Shown: positions 26,484 to 35,781 of the stretch, piece after piece | Numbering within the stretch: the stretch's first letter is position 1 | How the letters are laid out: each line of letters opens with the position of its first letter | From: Marisimplicoccus sp038110465 | Lineage (GTDB): Bacteria > Bacteroidota > Bacteroidia > Flavobacteriales > Flavobacteriaceae | NCBI GenBank assembly: GCA_038110465.1 | Contig: JAYNJU010000002.1 | Span: forward strand, 1 to 64,000 | Direction: 5' to 3' | Length of the DNA stretch: 64,000 nt | The notes under the pieces: generated by a model | Databases searched by the model: none | What the model saw: the letters and a program-made list of their open reading frames with translations, nothing else | What the model was told of the DNA's origin: nothing | Translations under genes and position numbers: made by a program

Positions 26484-27280
26484 TAACAGACGCTATATCT
26501 AAAGATAAGTTTCTACTAATAGCTGGTCCTTGTGCTATCGAAGGAAAAGAAATTTCCTTTGAAATAGCTGAACGATTAATTTCTATTACTAGTAAATTAT
26601 CATTACCAATTGTGTTTAAAGGGAGTTACAGAAAAGCAAATAGAACGAGATTAGATAGTTTTACTGGTATAGGTGATATTAAAGCTTTAGAAATTTTAAA
26701 AGATATAGGTGATAAATTCAATATACCAGTCATAACCGACATACATGATAAATCTGAGGCCGAATTAGCAGCAAATTACGTAGATATACTTCAAATTCCT
26801 GCTTTTTTAGCTAGACAAACTGACTTACTTGTAAGTGCTGCAAATACTGGTAAAACTATTAATATTAAAAAAGGTCAATTTATGAGTTCCCAAAGTATGA
26901 AATATGCTGTTGATAAAGTGAATCAATCAGGAAATGATAAAGTTCTGGTGACAGAAAGGGGGACTCAATTTGGATATAATGACCTTATCGTGGATTTTCG
27001 AGGAATTTCTGAATTAAAAAAATTAGCACCTACAATACTAGATGTAACGCATTCTGTTCAAAGACCAAATCAAACCTCAGGTGTAACAGGAGGTAACCCT
27101 GAATTCATTGAAACACTTGCAAGAGCAGGAATTGTTAATGGAATAGATGGAATTTTCTTAGAAACTCATGTAGATCCAGCAAAAGCCAAGAGTGATGGAG
27201 CTAATATGTTGAACATAAATATGCTTGAAAAATTACTTTCAAATCTTCTTGAGTTAAGAAAGACATCATCTAGATTATAG
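26480..27280 (+). CDS. kdsA: 3-deoxy-8-phosphooctulonate synthase (KDO-8-P synthase)
   Basis: A 266-residue enzyme joining phosphoenolpyruvate and arabinose-5-phosphate on the way to the KDO of lipopolysaccharide. Motifs: LIAGPCAIEG (PEP site), FKGSYRKANRTR, TDIHD, QIPAFLARQTDLL, NIKKGQFMS and TERGTQFGYN. The family more often has FKSSFDKANRSS at the second motif. Coupled to ftsE by a 4-base overlap. The next pathway enzyme, kdsC, is in the window at 38992. Confidence 0.94.
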   Translation: MITDAISKDKFLLIAGPCAIEGKEISFEIAERLISITSKLSLPIVFKGSYRKANRTRLDSFTGIGDIKALEILKDIGDKFNIPVITDIHDKSEAELAANYVDILQIPAFLARQTDLLVSAANTGKTINIKKGQFMSSQSMKYAVDKVNQSGNDKVLVTERGTQFGYNDLIVDFRGISELKKLAPTILDVTHSVQRPNQTSGVTGGNPEFIETLARAGIVNGIDGIFLETHVDPAKAKSDGANMLNINMLEKLLSNLLELRKTSSRL

Positions 27281-27290
27281 TTTAAATACA

Positions 27291-27298
27291 TATCTTTG
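27291..27298 (+). promoter_or_regulatory. Candidate -7 box (TATCTTTG) for tmRNA
   Basis: TATCTTTG fits TAnnTTTG and ends 25 bases before the mature tmRNA 5' end, which leaves a short precursor for RNase P to trim. No clear -33 TTG is seen at the normal distance. Confidence 0.4.
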
Positions 27299-27323
27299 CA
27301 AAACTTTAGTACTTTGAAATATT

Positions 27324-27719
27324 GGGGTCGACTGGTTTTGACAGCAAGATTAATTTTTTTATTTGCAAGTCGAGTGATGAAAATAAACTCGTAAATCTAT
27401 TTTTCAAAATTTAAATGGCGAGAATAACTACGCGCTAGCTGCATAATTGACTGAATTATAGTAAGTCCTTGCTAATCTCAACTAGGTTGAGAAGCTAGAT
27501 GTCTCAGAAAAACTTTGATTAACAGTTTTTTAATTTGAGGCACCATAAAGTTAATCTAGGGTTTTATTTTCACTGAGTAAAGCCTAAAATTAAAAGTGAT
27601 AAGAAAAATATTTTGGTTGTTATCTACCAAGTATTTTTTTGAAAATCTAAAGATAACTAAACTTGTAGAAGGTAATTTAATTACTTGTTTGGACGCGGGT
27701 TCGAATCCCGCCGACTCCA
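27324..27719 (+). ncRNA. ssrA: tmRNA (transfer-messenger RNA)
   Basis: The 5' GGGGTCG pairs with the 3' CGACTCC to give the tRNA-like acceptor stem, A is the discriminator base and CCA is not encoded. The T-arm GCGGG-TTCGAATC-CCGC is near the 3' end. The resume region GGCGAGAATAACTACGCG begins at 27417 and the short frame runs to TAA at 27444-27446, giving the degradation tag (A)GENNYALAA. It rescues stalled ribosomes together with SmpB, which is not encoded here. About 396 bases, a one-piece tmRNA. Confidence 0.97.
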
Positions 27720-27811
27720 CTATTTATTGTTTTAAAAAATAAGTCTGAGACATATATATATATATTTATTTAAAAAATAATTATTTAATTTGAATTAAAT
27801 CAAATAACATC

Positions 27812-28573
27812 ATGAAAAAATTATTTTATACACTTTTAATATCATTTTCATTCTCAATTAATGCTCAATATGCTGTTATGGTAGCTGTTGATCTTAATGA
27901 AGGGGGTGAGGATGATTATATAAAATTAGAACAGTTTTTTTCTGAGCTTAATAAAGAAGCTGTTAAACAAGGACTACAATCTGGTCAATCTGTTTGGAAA
28001 AGAACAACCAAAGAAGGTGACCAAGAAAGTGCGCCTGAGTACTTTATTTTCAATAACTATTCATCAATTGAACAGATTGAATCTGGGATTAATTGGCAAG
28101 AATTAGCCCAAAAAGTCTATAAAGGGAAAATGTCTAGAAGAGCAATAGCTAGAATGTTTGACACATCTAACTACAACGCAGAAAGAGAAAGAAGGACCTA
28201 TTTAATTAAAGCAGTTGATTTCACAATTAGATCTGGAGGTAAAATAAAACCTGGAGATAAAGCAACTATAAATTTAATGACTAAAAAATCAGATGATTTT
28301 GAAAGCTATGAAAGTGAAGTATGGAAACCTGTTGCTGAAAAAAATATTCTTAAAGGAAATCTTAGACAATGGATTATTGCCGAAGTTCAAGATAGATCTG
28401 AGAATGCTTATGAAGGTTTTACTCATTTAGCTTGGAACCTTCAATCAGAAAATCCAGGAGAATGGTATTCTCCATCAGGATTTCAATGGGATAAACTATG
28501 GGAAGGAATAGTTTCTGCCAGAGATATGGCAGATGCTATGGAATTAACATGTGTTTTCTCTACTGAAAATTAA
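27812..28573 (+). CDS. Secreted protein of unknown function, tandem paralogue 1
   Basis: Not recognised as a characterised family. 253 residues; a signal peptide ends at about NAQ (residue 19). It is clearly a paralogue of the next gene: both share VDLNEG, an acidic DDY-KLE-FFS stretch, KGKMSR, GG-KPG, KSDDFES-ESE and ENAYEG-TH, in the same order. The first and second halves both begin with a beta strand with a D residue and a GG/EG turn, followed by a charged helix, which hints at two alpha/beta ferredoxin-like units; that is inference. It is preceded by an AT-repeat stretch after tmRNA. Confidence 0.8.
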   Translation: MKKLFYTLLISFSFSINAQYAVMVAVDLNEGGEDDYIKLEQFFSELNKEAVKQGLQSGQSVWKRTTKEGDQESAPEYFIFNNYSSIEQIESGINWQELAQKVYKGKMSRRAIARMFDTSNYNAERERRTYLIKAVDFTIRSGGKIKPGDKATINLMTKKSDDFESYESEVWKPVAEKNILKGNLRQWIIAEVQDRSENAYEGFTHLAWNLQSENPGEWYSPSGFQWDKLWEGIVSARDMADAMELTCVFSTEN

Positions 28574-28594
28574 TATTAATTAAAATTTTAAAAC

Positions 28595-29377
28595 ATGAAA
28601 AAACTTTTATCAATTTTTATATTATTTTTTACTTTAAGCGTAACTGCTCAATATACAATTGTTAGTGCAGTAGACTTAAATGAAGGAATGGAAGAAGACT
28701 ATCTAAAACTGGAAGAGTTCTTCTCGCCTATTCATAAACTAGCAATAGAAAAAGGAATAGAAAATTTTCAAGCAGTCTTCAAAGTTGTTGAATCAAATGA
28801 CGAAGGAGAAAATTCTGCAGATTACTTCATAATAACTGGTTTTAACACTAAGGAACAGCTAGATTCATACAATAATAGCTGGTCTGCAGATGACTGGTTA
28901 AACTTAGCATATGAAGCTCATAAAGGAAAAATGTCAAGAGCTTCTGTAAGAAAATATATGAACTCTGTTGGCTCCGAAAGTAAAGAAAGAAGAAATTATC
29001 ATATTAAAAATATCGATCAAACTATTTGGGCTGGAGGAGATTTAAAACCAGGAGAAAGAATGTCAATTACTTCAACAATTGCAAAGTCAGATGATTTTGA
29101 ATCTTGGGAATCTGAAATAATTAAACCATTAGTTAATAAGGAAATTATGATGGGACAGCATAGATGGTGGGCTCTTTCAAAAATTTATGAGAGAACAGAA
29201 AATGCCTACGAAGGTATTACTCACTTTTTCTTTAATATTGGGATTCCTGGTGCTACAAGAACTGGTTGGGATGAATTAGGAAAGACTTTTAAAGGACAAA
29301 AACTTAGAGAAGGTGTACAATCTGCAAGTGAACATCAAAATTATGGGCTTTTAGAGCTTGTTTCAATCAATAACTAA
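28595..29377 (+). CDS. Secreted protein of unknown function, tandem paralogue 2
   Basis: 260 residues with a signal peptide ending at TAQ (about residue 18), starting 21 bases after its paralogue. Shared conserved blocks are AVDLNEGMEEDYLKLEEFF, HKGKMSRA, DLKPGERM, KSDDFESWESE and ERTENAYEGITHF. It has no Cys and no recognisable catalytic motif. Both proteins should be in the periplasm or outside, as a soluble pair; an oligomer of the two is possible. A strong terminator follows directly. Confidence 0.8.
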   Translation: MKKLLSIFILFFTLSVTAQYTIVSAVDLNEGMEEDYLKLEEFFSPIHKLAIEKGIENFQAVFKVVESNDEGENSADYFIITGFNTKEQLDSYNNSWSADDWLNLAYEAHKGKMSRASVRKYMNSVGSESKERRNYHIKNIDQTIWAGGDLKPGERMSITSTIAKSDDFESWESEIIKPLVNKEIMMGQHRWWALSKIYERTENAYEGITHFFFNIGIPGATRTGWDELGKTFKGQKLREGVQSASEHQNYGLLELVSINN

Positions 29378-29397
29378 TAAACCAATTTTTTATTAGA

Positions 29398-29432
29398 AAA
29401 AAACCCACCAATAAGGTGGGTTTTTTATTTTT
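29398..29432 (+). terminator. Rho-independent terminator after the secreted paralogue pair
   Basis: AAAAAACCCACC (29398-29409) pairs with GGTGGGTTTTTT (29415-29426) around the loop AATAA, followed by more T. Because the stem starts with A-run and ends with T-run, it could work on both strands. It ends just before the mscS-family start codon. Confidence 0.9.
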
Positions 29433-29433
29433 G
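29426..29433 (+). promoter_or_regulatory. Candidate -7 box (TATTTTTG) inside the terminator tail
   Basis: TATTTTTG fits TAnnTTTG and ends 4 bases before the ATG at 29438. If used, the transcript would start at or next to the start codon (leaderless). No -33 element is seen, since that position is the terminator stem. Confidence 0.3.
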
Positions 29434-29437
29434 TAAA

Positions 29438-30649
29438 ATGTTTACAGAAGAAATAAATCAATTTTTATTAGAATATGGTCTACCGGAAGGTTTATCAAAT
29501 TTTTTAACTACTCTTTTAATGAGTGTAATTGTTGTAATAACAGTTATTACAATTAATTTTTTAACAAGAAAGATAATTCTCTCTTTTTTTAAAAGAATTG
29601 CAAAATCTACAGTATCTCATTTTGATGACTTGTTAATAAAGAATAAAGTACCCAGCCTTCTGTCATATATTCCTTCTATTTTCTTTTTATTTTGGATTTT
29701 ATCTCCTTACTCAAACATATTCACTATTGCACTTGAATCATCTCTGGCAATTTTGATTATTTTGACTATTAGATCTGTTTTAGGAACTGTAAAAGATTTT
29801 TTTAAGTCATCAAGTAAATTAAAGCATATTCCTATTGATAGCTATGTACAAGTTATCATGATAATTTTATGGTTTATAGGTATAATTTTAGTTTTATCTA
29901 TCTTAACAGGAAGAGAAATTGGAACCTTTCTTGCAGCAATTGGTGCTTTCTCTGCAATAATAATATTAGTCTTTAGGGATACAATTCTTGGGTTTGTTTC
30001 AAGTATTCAAGTTAGCGTTAATGATACTGTAAGAATTGGAGATTGGATTACTATGGAGAGTGCTGGAGCAGATGGTAATGTAATTGAGATTAATCTCTCA
30101 ACTGTCATTGTGAAAAATTTTGATAATAGCATTTCAACAATTCCAACTTATAAGCTAGTTTCTGATTCATTTAAAAATTGGAGAGCTATGGAAGAATCTG
30201 GTGGGAGAAGAATAAAAAGATCTTTATTAATTAGATCAACTTCTGTTAGATTTTTAAACTCTGATGAAGTAAGTGAACTTAAAAAAATAAATTTAATTTC
30301 TGATTATTTGACAGATAAATCTTCTGAAATCAATGATTATAATAGTAAATTGAATGTTGAAAGCAATGATTTAATTAATGGAAGAAATTTAACAAATCTG
30401 GGTATTTTTAGAATCTATGTTGAAAAATATCTTTTATCTCATCCACTGACTAATGATGATTTAACTTTAATGTGTAGGCAACTTGAACCAACTTCTCAAG
30501 GAATCCCTATTCAGATTTATACTTTTACCAAGGATAAAGAATGGACAAAATATGAGAGCATTGCATCAGATATTTTTGACCATCTTTTATCCTCAATAAA
30601 GTATTTCCATTTAGAAAGCTTTGAACTTAATCAATACAACTCTAATTAA
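29438..30649 (+). CDS. MscS-family mechanosensitive channel
   Basis: A 403-residue small-conductance mechanosensitive channel homologue of the larger Bacteroidota type. Hydrophobic segments are near residues 22-45, 65-112 and 140-185; the pore helix and beta domain follow with GTFLAAIGAFSAIIILVFRDTILGF, then VNDTVRIGDWI. The C-terminal part is a long soluble domain to residue 403. It protects against osmotic downshift by opening under membrane tension. Last 8 bases overlap the convergent BNR-repeat gene. Confidence 0.88.
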   Translation: MFTEEINQFLLEYGLPEGLSNFLTTLLMSVIVVITVITINFLTRKIILSFFKRIAKSTVSHFDDLLIKNKVPSLLSYIPSIFFLFWILSPYSNIFTIALESSLAILIILTIRSVLGTVKDFFKSSSKLKHIPIDSYVQVIMIILWFIGIILVLSILTGREIGTFLAAIGAFSAIIILVFRDTILGFVSSIQVSVNDTVRIGDWITMESAGADGNVIEINLSTVIVKNFDNSISTIPTYKLVSDSFKNWRAMEESGGRRIKRSLLIRSTSVRFLNSDEVSELKKINLISDYLTDKSSEINDYNSKLNVESNDLINGRNLTNLGIFRIYVEKYLLSHPLTNDDLTLMCRQLEPTSQGIPIQIYTFTKDKEWTKYESIASDIFDHLLSSIKYFHLESFELNQYNSN

Positions 30650-33600
30650 TTCCACTACCAATAATATGAGGTGGATTTAAATCCTTAACAGCTTTTTCTA
30701 GTTCTTCAAGTTCTGACTTCATTTGTTCAATTTGAACTTTCATAGTATTGAACATTTTTTCTGAAATTTCAAGATTTGATGAATTTAAATCAGTAGGACC
30801 ATAGGATGTAGATAATCCTTGCATAGCTAGCCTAATTCTCATAGATAAAGTATTAGTATCCCATTCACCTATCTCAGCTTTTGCTGGATTTCCATCAACT
30901 TCTCTCTCAAACTTTTCAAATTTTGAACTAAAGTCAGAGACCATTTTAATAGTTTCTGGAGAAAAAACTTCAAGTTCCATTGAAGCTTTTTCTAAAAGCT
31001 GAATTTTATTCTTCATTATACTAAACTCGTCTTCATATGCAGATAATTCAACATATAATGACGAAACTCTTTCTCTAAAGTTATTATACTCATCATAAGA
31101 GGCTCCTTTTAAAGTTCCTTCTCTAAGAGGTTTTACATTAAAACTAACAGGACCATCAAGTTTTTCAATTGACCCATTATTTTCAAGATATAATTCAGCT
31201 GAATATTCTCCTGGAGTAACATATGGACCTGAAGGGTTAAACCACCAATTAGATTGTACGCTTCCTGCTCTCACTGGATAATAACTTTTATGTCTTAAAT
31301 TCCAAGCAATTTTACCAGATCCATTAGATGCATTTTGTTTTACATTTCTTATATGATTACCATTTGAATCTTTAATAGTAAGAATAATGCTAGGAGACTT
31401 TTCAGTCATTTCGTCAGATAATTTATCATACCCAGGAAATGGGACATCACTATCGGAACTATTTAATTGTGTTTCAGATTGGATTCTAATAGATTTTGAT
31501 GTTTTGGGTACGTCATTTAAATGGTATGTAAAGACAGCTCCATATGTAGGATTGTCTGCTACATAAAATTGACCACCAGTATTTCCTAGAGAATTTCTAG
31601 GCCTAAATAATTTTGCATCTCTAGGCTTAAATAATTTACCTTTAGCAGCTAAATTTTCTGAATTCATTTCTCTTAAAGCACTATAATCATCTAAAACAAA
31701 GAATCCCCTACCAAAAGATGCACCAACAAGATCATTCTCTCTTTTTTGTATTACAATATCCCTGAAAGATATAGTAGGACTTCCACCGATTTTTTGCCAA
31801 GAACTTCCTGCATTTAAAGATGTATAAATACCAAATTCTGTAGCAAGGAAAAATAGATCTTTATTTACATAATCTTGAACAAATCTCCAAATTAAAGTTT
31901 TATCAGGTATGTTACTAGAAATAGATTCCCAAGTTTCACCTAAATCAGTACTTCTATATAAATAAGGAGAAAGGTCCCCTTCTTTATGATTATCAAGAGA
32001 TACATAAACAGTATTAGAATCAAATAAATCAGCCTTAATATCATTAACAAATGATCTTTCGGGTAAACCAAGCTTTGTTACAGGGATAGATTTCCAAGAA
32101 CTCCCTCCATTAGAAGTTACTTGTATATAACCATCATCAGTTCCAGCCCATATTAAACCTTCTTGTACTGGTGATTCAGATAAAGATGTAATTGTGTTAT
32201 ATTGAGACATAGCTTTCACATCCCATGCATTATCCCAACTTTGTATTCTACCCATAATTGGTAGTTCAATCCTGTTTTCATTTCTAGTTAAATCACCTGA
32301 AATAGGATTCCAACTATCTCCTCTATTATTAGATTCCCATACTCTATATGATCCAATATATATTCTAGCAGGATCATGAGGACTTACAATAATTGGTGTG
32401 TCCCAATTATATCTTTCATGAGGATCACCTTCTAGTGCTTGTGGTTGAATGAATACTTGTTCCCCTGTCTCTAAATCAACCCTATGGAATCTTCCTTCCT
32501 GTGTAGTTGCATAAATTATATTATTATAAACTGGATCTGTAGCAGATTGGTGACCATCAGCAGAAAGTGTTTTATACCAATCTTTATTTGTAATCCCAGC
32601 TCTTTCATCAGTTGCAGAAGGACCTCCAGCCGATCCATTGTCTTGAGTACCACCGAAAATGTGATAAAATGGCTCTTGATTATTTACAGCAACCTTGTAA
32701 AACTGAGTTAAAGGTAAGTTTAAGAAATAATGCCAGTTTTTTGCAAGATCAAAGCTCTCATATATTCCAGCATCAGTACCAACCATAATATAGTCAGGGT
32801 CACTATTCTTAAATGCAATTGCATGATGGTCACTATGCTTTTGTCTAGCACCCTCTAGTTCAGTGAAATTTTTTCCTCCATCTTCAGAAGTTAAAATTTG
32901 TACATTCATTAAGTAAAGCCTATCAAACTTATGAGGAGATGTATATAATTCTTGATAATAATGAGGTCCAGTTCCACCTGATACAGTATTTGACATTTTA
33001 GTCCAAGACTCTCCCCTATCTTCCGATCTAAATACACCACCTTTAGTCCTGTCAAGTTCTATTGCAGCATATACTACATCAGGATCTTGATAAGACATAG
33101 CAATTCCAATTTTACCAAGATTAGATCTTGGTATTCCGTTGGTTAGTTTCTTCCAAGTTTGACCATTATCATCAGATCTATGAATTCCTGATCCAGGACC
33201 ACCTCCCATGTAAGCAGCAACTGTTCTGTGTCTATCCCATGTAGCAGCATATATAATATTTGGATGTCTTGAATCCATCATAATATCTGTAACACCAGTC
33301 CATTCAGATCCTCCTAGAATTTTGTTCCAAGATTTTCCTCCATCTGTAGTTTTAAATAAACCTCTTTCACCTCCACTTGACCATAGAGGACCTTGTGAAG
33401 CCACGTAGACAACATTTGAGTCATTTGGATGAACAATGATTTCAGATATATGCTCTGAACTTTTAAGACCTACATTATTCCAGGATTTTCCTCCATCTGT
33501 ACTTTTATAAACTCCATCTCCATATCCAACATGTCTACCTCCAACATTCTCTCCAGATCCAACCCATATAATACTTGGATTAGAAGGGTCGATTGTTACA

Positions 33601-33902
33601 GAACCTATAGAGTATACAGGTTGATTATCAAATATAGGTTTCCAAGTTGTACCAGCATTTTCAGTCATCCATACACCACCAGATCCAACTGCAACATACC
33701 ATACATTTTCATTTTCTGGATGAATTGCTATATCAGCAATTCTACCAGATAAAAAAGCAGGTCCAACGTTTCTTAATTTAAATGCATTAAGAGAGACTTT
33801 TTCAGTATTAGAATTATCTCTTTGATTTCTCTTTCTTTGAGAGTTAGCTTCAATTGGTATAAGCAAAAAAAGTGCTAACATTATGGTTAAAATTCTTTTC
33901 AT
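30642..33902 (-). CDS. Large secreted BNR/sortilin-type beta-propeller protein
   Basis: A 1086-residue exported protein with a signal peptide ending near residue 21. At least ten BNR-type repeats (pattern S-D-G-W) are visible, for example KSTDGGKSWNN, KTTDGGKSWNK, RSDDNGQTWKK, RSEDRGESWTK and RSTDLGETWES, across residues 80-700, forming two beta-propellers like the Vps10/sortilin fold. A C-terminal region with a beta-rich domain (about 780-930) and a coiled helical part (about 945-1075) follows. Homologues are often labelled glycosyl hydrolase, but no catalytic residues can be shown. It is a single gene with about 60 bases to ctlX. Confidence 0.85.
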   Translation of the reverse strand: MKRILTIMLALFLLIPIEANSQRKRNQRDNSNTEKVSLNAFKLRNVGPAFLSGRIADIAIHPENENVWYVAVGSGGVWMTENAGTTWKPIFDNQPVYSIGSVTIDPSNPSIIWVGSGENVGGRHVGYGDGVYKSTDGGKSWNNVGLKSSEHISEIIVHPNDSNVVYVASQGPLWSSGGERGLFKTTDGGKSWNKILGGSEWTGVTDIMMDSRHPNIIYAATWDRHRTVAAYMGGGPGSGIHRSDDNGQTWKKLTNGIPRSNLGKIGIAMSYQDPDVVYAAIELDRTKGGVFRSEDRGESWTKMSNTVSGGTGPHYYQELYTSPHKFDRLYLMNVQILTSEDGGKNFTELEGARQKHSDHHAIAFKNSDPDYIMVGTDAGIYESFDLAKNWHYFLNLPLTQFYKVAVNNQEPFYHIFGGTQDNGSAGGPSATDERAGITNKDWYKTLSADGHQSATDPVYNNIIYATTQEGRFHRVDLETGEQVFIQPQALEGDPHERYNWDTPIIVSPHDPARIYIGSYRVWESNNRGDSWNPISGDLTRNENRIELPIMGRIQSWDNAWDVKAMSQYNTITSLSESPVQEGLIWAGTDDGYIQVTSNGGSSWKSIPVTKLGLPERSFVNDIKADLFDSNTVYVSLDNHKEGDLSPYLYRSTDLGETWESISSNIPDKTLIWRFVQDYVNKDLFFLATEFGIYTSLNAGSSWQKIGGSPTISFRDIVIQKRENDLVGASFGRGFFVLDDYSALREMNSENLAAKGKLFKPRDAKLFRPRNSLGNTGGQFYVADNPTYGAVFTYHLNDVPKTSKSIRIQSETQLNSSDSDVPFPGYDKLSDEMTEKSPSIILTIKDSNGNHIRNVKQNASNGSGKIAWNLRHKSYYPVRAGSVQSNWWFNPSGPYVTPGEYSAELYLENNGSIEKLDGPVSFNVKPLREGTLKGASYDEYNNFRERVSSLYVELSAYEDEFSIMKNKIQLLEKASMELEVFSPETIKMVSDFSSKFEKFEREVDGNPAKAEIGEWDTNTLSMRIRLAMQGLSTSYGPTDLNSSNLEISEKMFNTMKVQIEQMKSELEELEKAVKDLNPPHIIGSGIN

Positions 33903-33963
33903 ATTTGTTTTTATTTATTTGACCTATTTAGATTTAATTAGTTTAACTAAATATAGTGATCTT

Positions 33964-34869
33964 TTAGAATATTTCTGCGATCATGCATCTAGCACTTCCT
34001 CCTCCTAAAGTTTCTATTCTATCTATATCAGAATGTATTATTTTAGAATGTTTTTCTATTTTTTTAAGTTGAATTTTATTAATAGAATTGAAGGCCTTAC
34101 TACTCATTACTAGAATTGGGCTATTATTTTCATCTTTAAGCTGTATACAGTTTCCAAGGAAGGAAAGCATTTGTTTAATTGAAATATCTATAATTTCAAT
34201 TTCAAGGTCATTAAATGTCTGTATTAAGATTCTTTTATCATCTATATTTGAGATAGAATCTAGGCAAATAACTACAAAATTTTTGCACATTGACATCATT
34301 ACATTTGTATGATATATAGGTAGGTTTTTATGAATTGAAGAGAAAACAATTGGCTTAAAATGCATGTCATTGCAAAATCCTAAAAATAAATCTTTATTTG
34401 ATCTATTTGACATGCTACAAAATGCAAATTTATTTTTTCTATCTAAAACGATACTACCGGTACCTTCAAGAAAAACATTATTGTTTTCATAAGTTGAATA
34501 GTCATGTTTAATTTCAATATTAATTCCAGAGTCAATTAATTTTTCTATAACCCCTGATTTCCTTTCAAATCTCCTATTTCTAGCAAACATAGGATATAAA
34601 ATTACTTGGTTGGTTGGATGAAAAGAGATCCAATTATTGGGAAATACTGCATCAGGAGTGTCAAATTCACTATCATCATCAAAAGAAAATACTTTTATTC
34701 CATTAGAGATTAAAGTATTTTTCAAATTTTCATATTCATAAATAACTTCTTTTGAAATCATTTTATCAACTGTTTGATTTACCTGAAAAACATTATCAGC
34801 TTCAGTAAGTTCGTTACTCCTAAATTTATTAGGTTTTATCATTAAAATTTTATTTGTAAACTGATTCAT
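33964..34869 (-). CDS. ctlX: Citrulline-utilisation hydrolase-like protein (CtlX/arginine deiminase-related)
   Basis: A guanidino-modifying (pentein-fold) enzyme. Motifs in order from my start: FPNNW (76-80), LEGTGS (134-139), YHTNVMM with the catalytic His, and GGGSARC with the nucleophile Cys295. I choose the ATG at 34869 because it overlaps the upstream stop as TAATG; a start 10 codons earlier would run 31 bases into the neighbour. The family name comes from citrulline use, but the substrate could be another ureido or guanidino compound. It is coupled with an amidinotransferase-like gene, and an ornithine aminotransferase is at 60458. Confidence 0.83.
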   Translation of the reverse strand: MNQFTNKILMIKPNKFRSNELTEADNVFQVNQTVDKMISKEVIYEYENLKNTLISNGIKVFSFDDDSEFDTPDAVFPNNWISFHPTNQVILYPMFARNRRFERKSGVIEKLIDSGINIEIKHDYSTYENNNVFLEGTGSIVLDRKNKFAFCSMSNRSNKDLFLGFCNDMHFKPIVFSSIHKNLPIYHTNVMMSMCKNFVVICLDSISNIDDKRILIQTFNDLEIEIIDISIKQMLSFLGNCIQLKDENNSPILVMSSKAFNSINKIQLKKIEKHSKIIHSDIDRIETLGGGSARCMIAEIF

Positions 34870-35780
34870 TATATTCTTCTTAGAGGTAAAGTTGAACATC
34901 TAAATAAGCCGGACATTTTTGAGACGTTTGAATAGTCAACCTTTTCAACAAGAATTCCATTTGATTCTAACCATTTATTCAACCTATTAAATCTGAAATC
35001 AGAAACTATAACTTCCGGTGAAATAACCAAAACATTTGATGTCAATAAAAAAGACTCCTCTTTATTTGCTAAAAATATATTAGTTTTTCCAAAAAGTTTA
35101 ATTAAAAAATCCACATCTTCCTTTCTCTTAAAACCGTCTGGACAAATTATAGCTTTATTTTCAGATATAGTTTGGAAGCAACAATCTAAATGCAATGTAT
35201 TCTCAAATATATTTGTATTTGACTTTTTTATATCTATTGGAATTATTTCTTTGTCAGTAATTATTTTTTTTAAATAATCAATTGATTCTTTATTTGTTCT
35301 AGCAGTAATAAAAGAGGAGTAGTCATCTTCAGAATATGTTCCAATAAAAACTTTATCATTATGCACAATGACGTCCCCTCCTTCAATATGCATATAATCA
35401 GGGATTTTCATTACACCAACGTCAAAGTCTTCAAATAATTTTTTAATTCCATCAATTTCATCTAACCTATCAGGAACTATATTAGACAAGAAAAACACTT
35501 TTGATATTATAAAACCTAAATCTCTTGCAAAAATTTGATTACAATTATTAATGTTATCTGGCCTTATTACTTCAACATTATGTTTTATAAGCTTTTTATA
35601 GAAATATTCTAATTCTTTAATTAACTGACTTTCTTGAGGATAAGATTTATTTTTGATATGATATAATGATCTTGGGTCATATGCATCTGATTCTTTAGGA
35701 GGGCTTCCTATATCTTTAGCTAATCCCAGAACTACATTTTTTAGTTGAGAATACTCATTATCAATATTAATATGAATCAC
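34869..35780 (-). CDS. Amidinotransferase/arginine deiminase-like protein
   Basis: A 303-residue pentein-fold enzyme. It carries FARD (84-87), HIEGGDV (131-137, substrate-binding Glu/Asp), HLDC (197-200, catalytic His) and the C-terminal nucleophile Cys295 in LFRCSTLPL. This set fits amidinotransferases, dimethylargininases and arginine deiminases; which one cannot be settled by eye. No signal peptide, so cytoplasmic. It is followed by ctlX with a one-base TAATG overlap, and its start lies 1 base after the ccsBA stop. Confidence 0.82.
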   Translation of the reverse strand: MIHINIDNEYSQLKNVVLGLAKDIGSPPKESDAYDPRSLYHIKNKSYPQESQLIKELEYFYKKLIKHNVEVIRPDNINNCNQIFARDLGFIISKVFFLSNIVPDRLDEIDGIKKLFEDFDVGVMKIPDYMHIEGGDVIVHNDKVFIGTYSEDDYSSFITARTNKESIDYLKKIITDKEIIPIDIKKSNTNIFENTLHLDCCFQTISENKAIICPDGFKRKEDVDFLIKLFGKTNIFLANKEESFLLTSNVLVISPEVIVSDFRFNRLNKWLESNGILVEKVDYSNVSKMSGLFRCSTLPLRRI

Positions 35781-35781
35781 T

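Noticed and set aside
27750..27770. AT dinucleotide run after tmRNA
   Set aside because: Short AT run in AT-rich spacer DNA; no repeat unit structure beyond chance.
30642..33902. Glycosyl hydrolase activity for the BNR-repeat protein
   Set aside because: Only the propeller repeats are visible; no catalytic Asp/Glu/Tyr set of a known glycosidase family can be shown.
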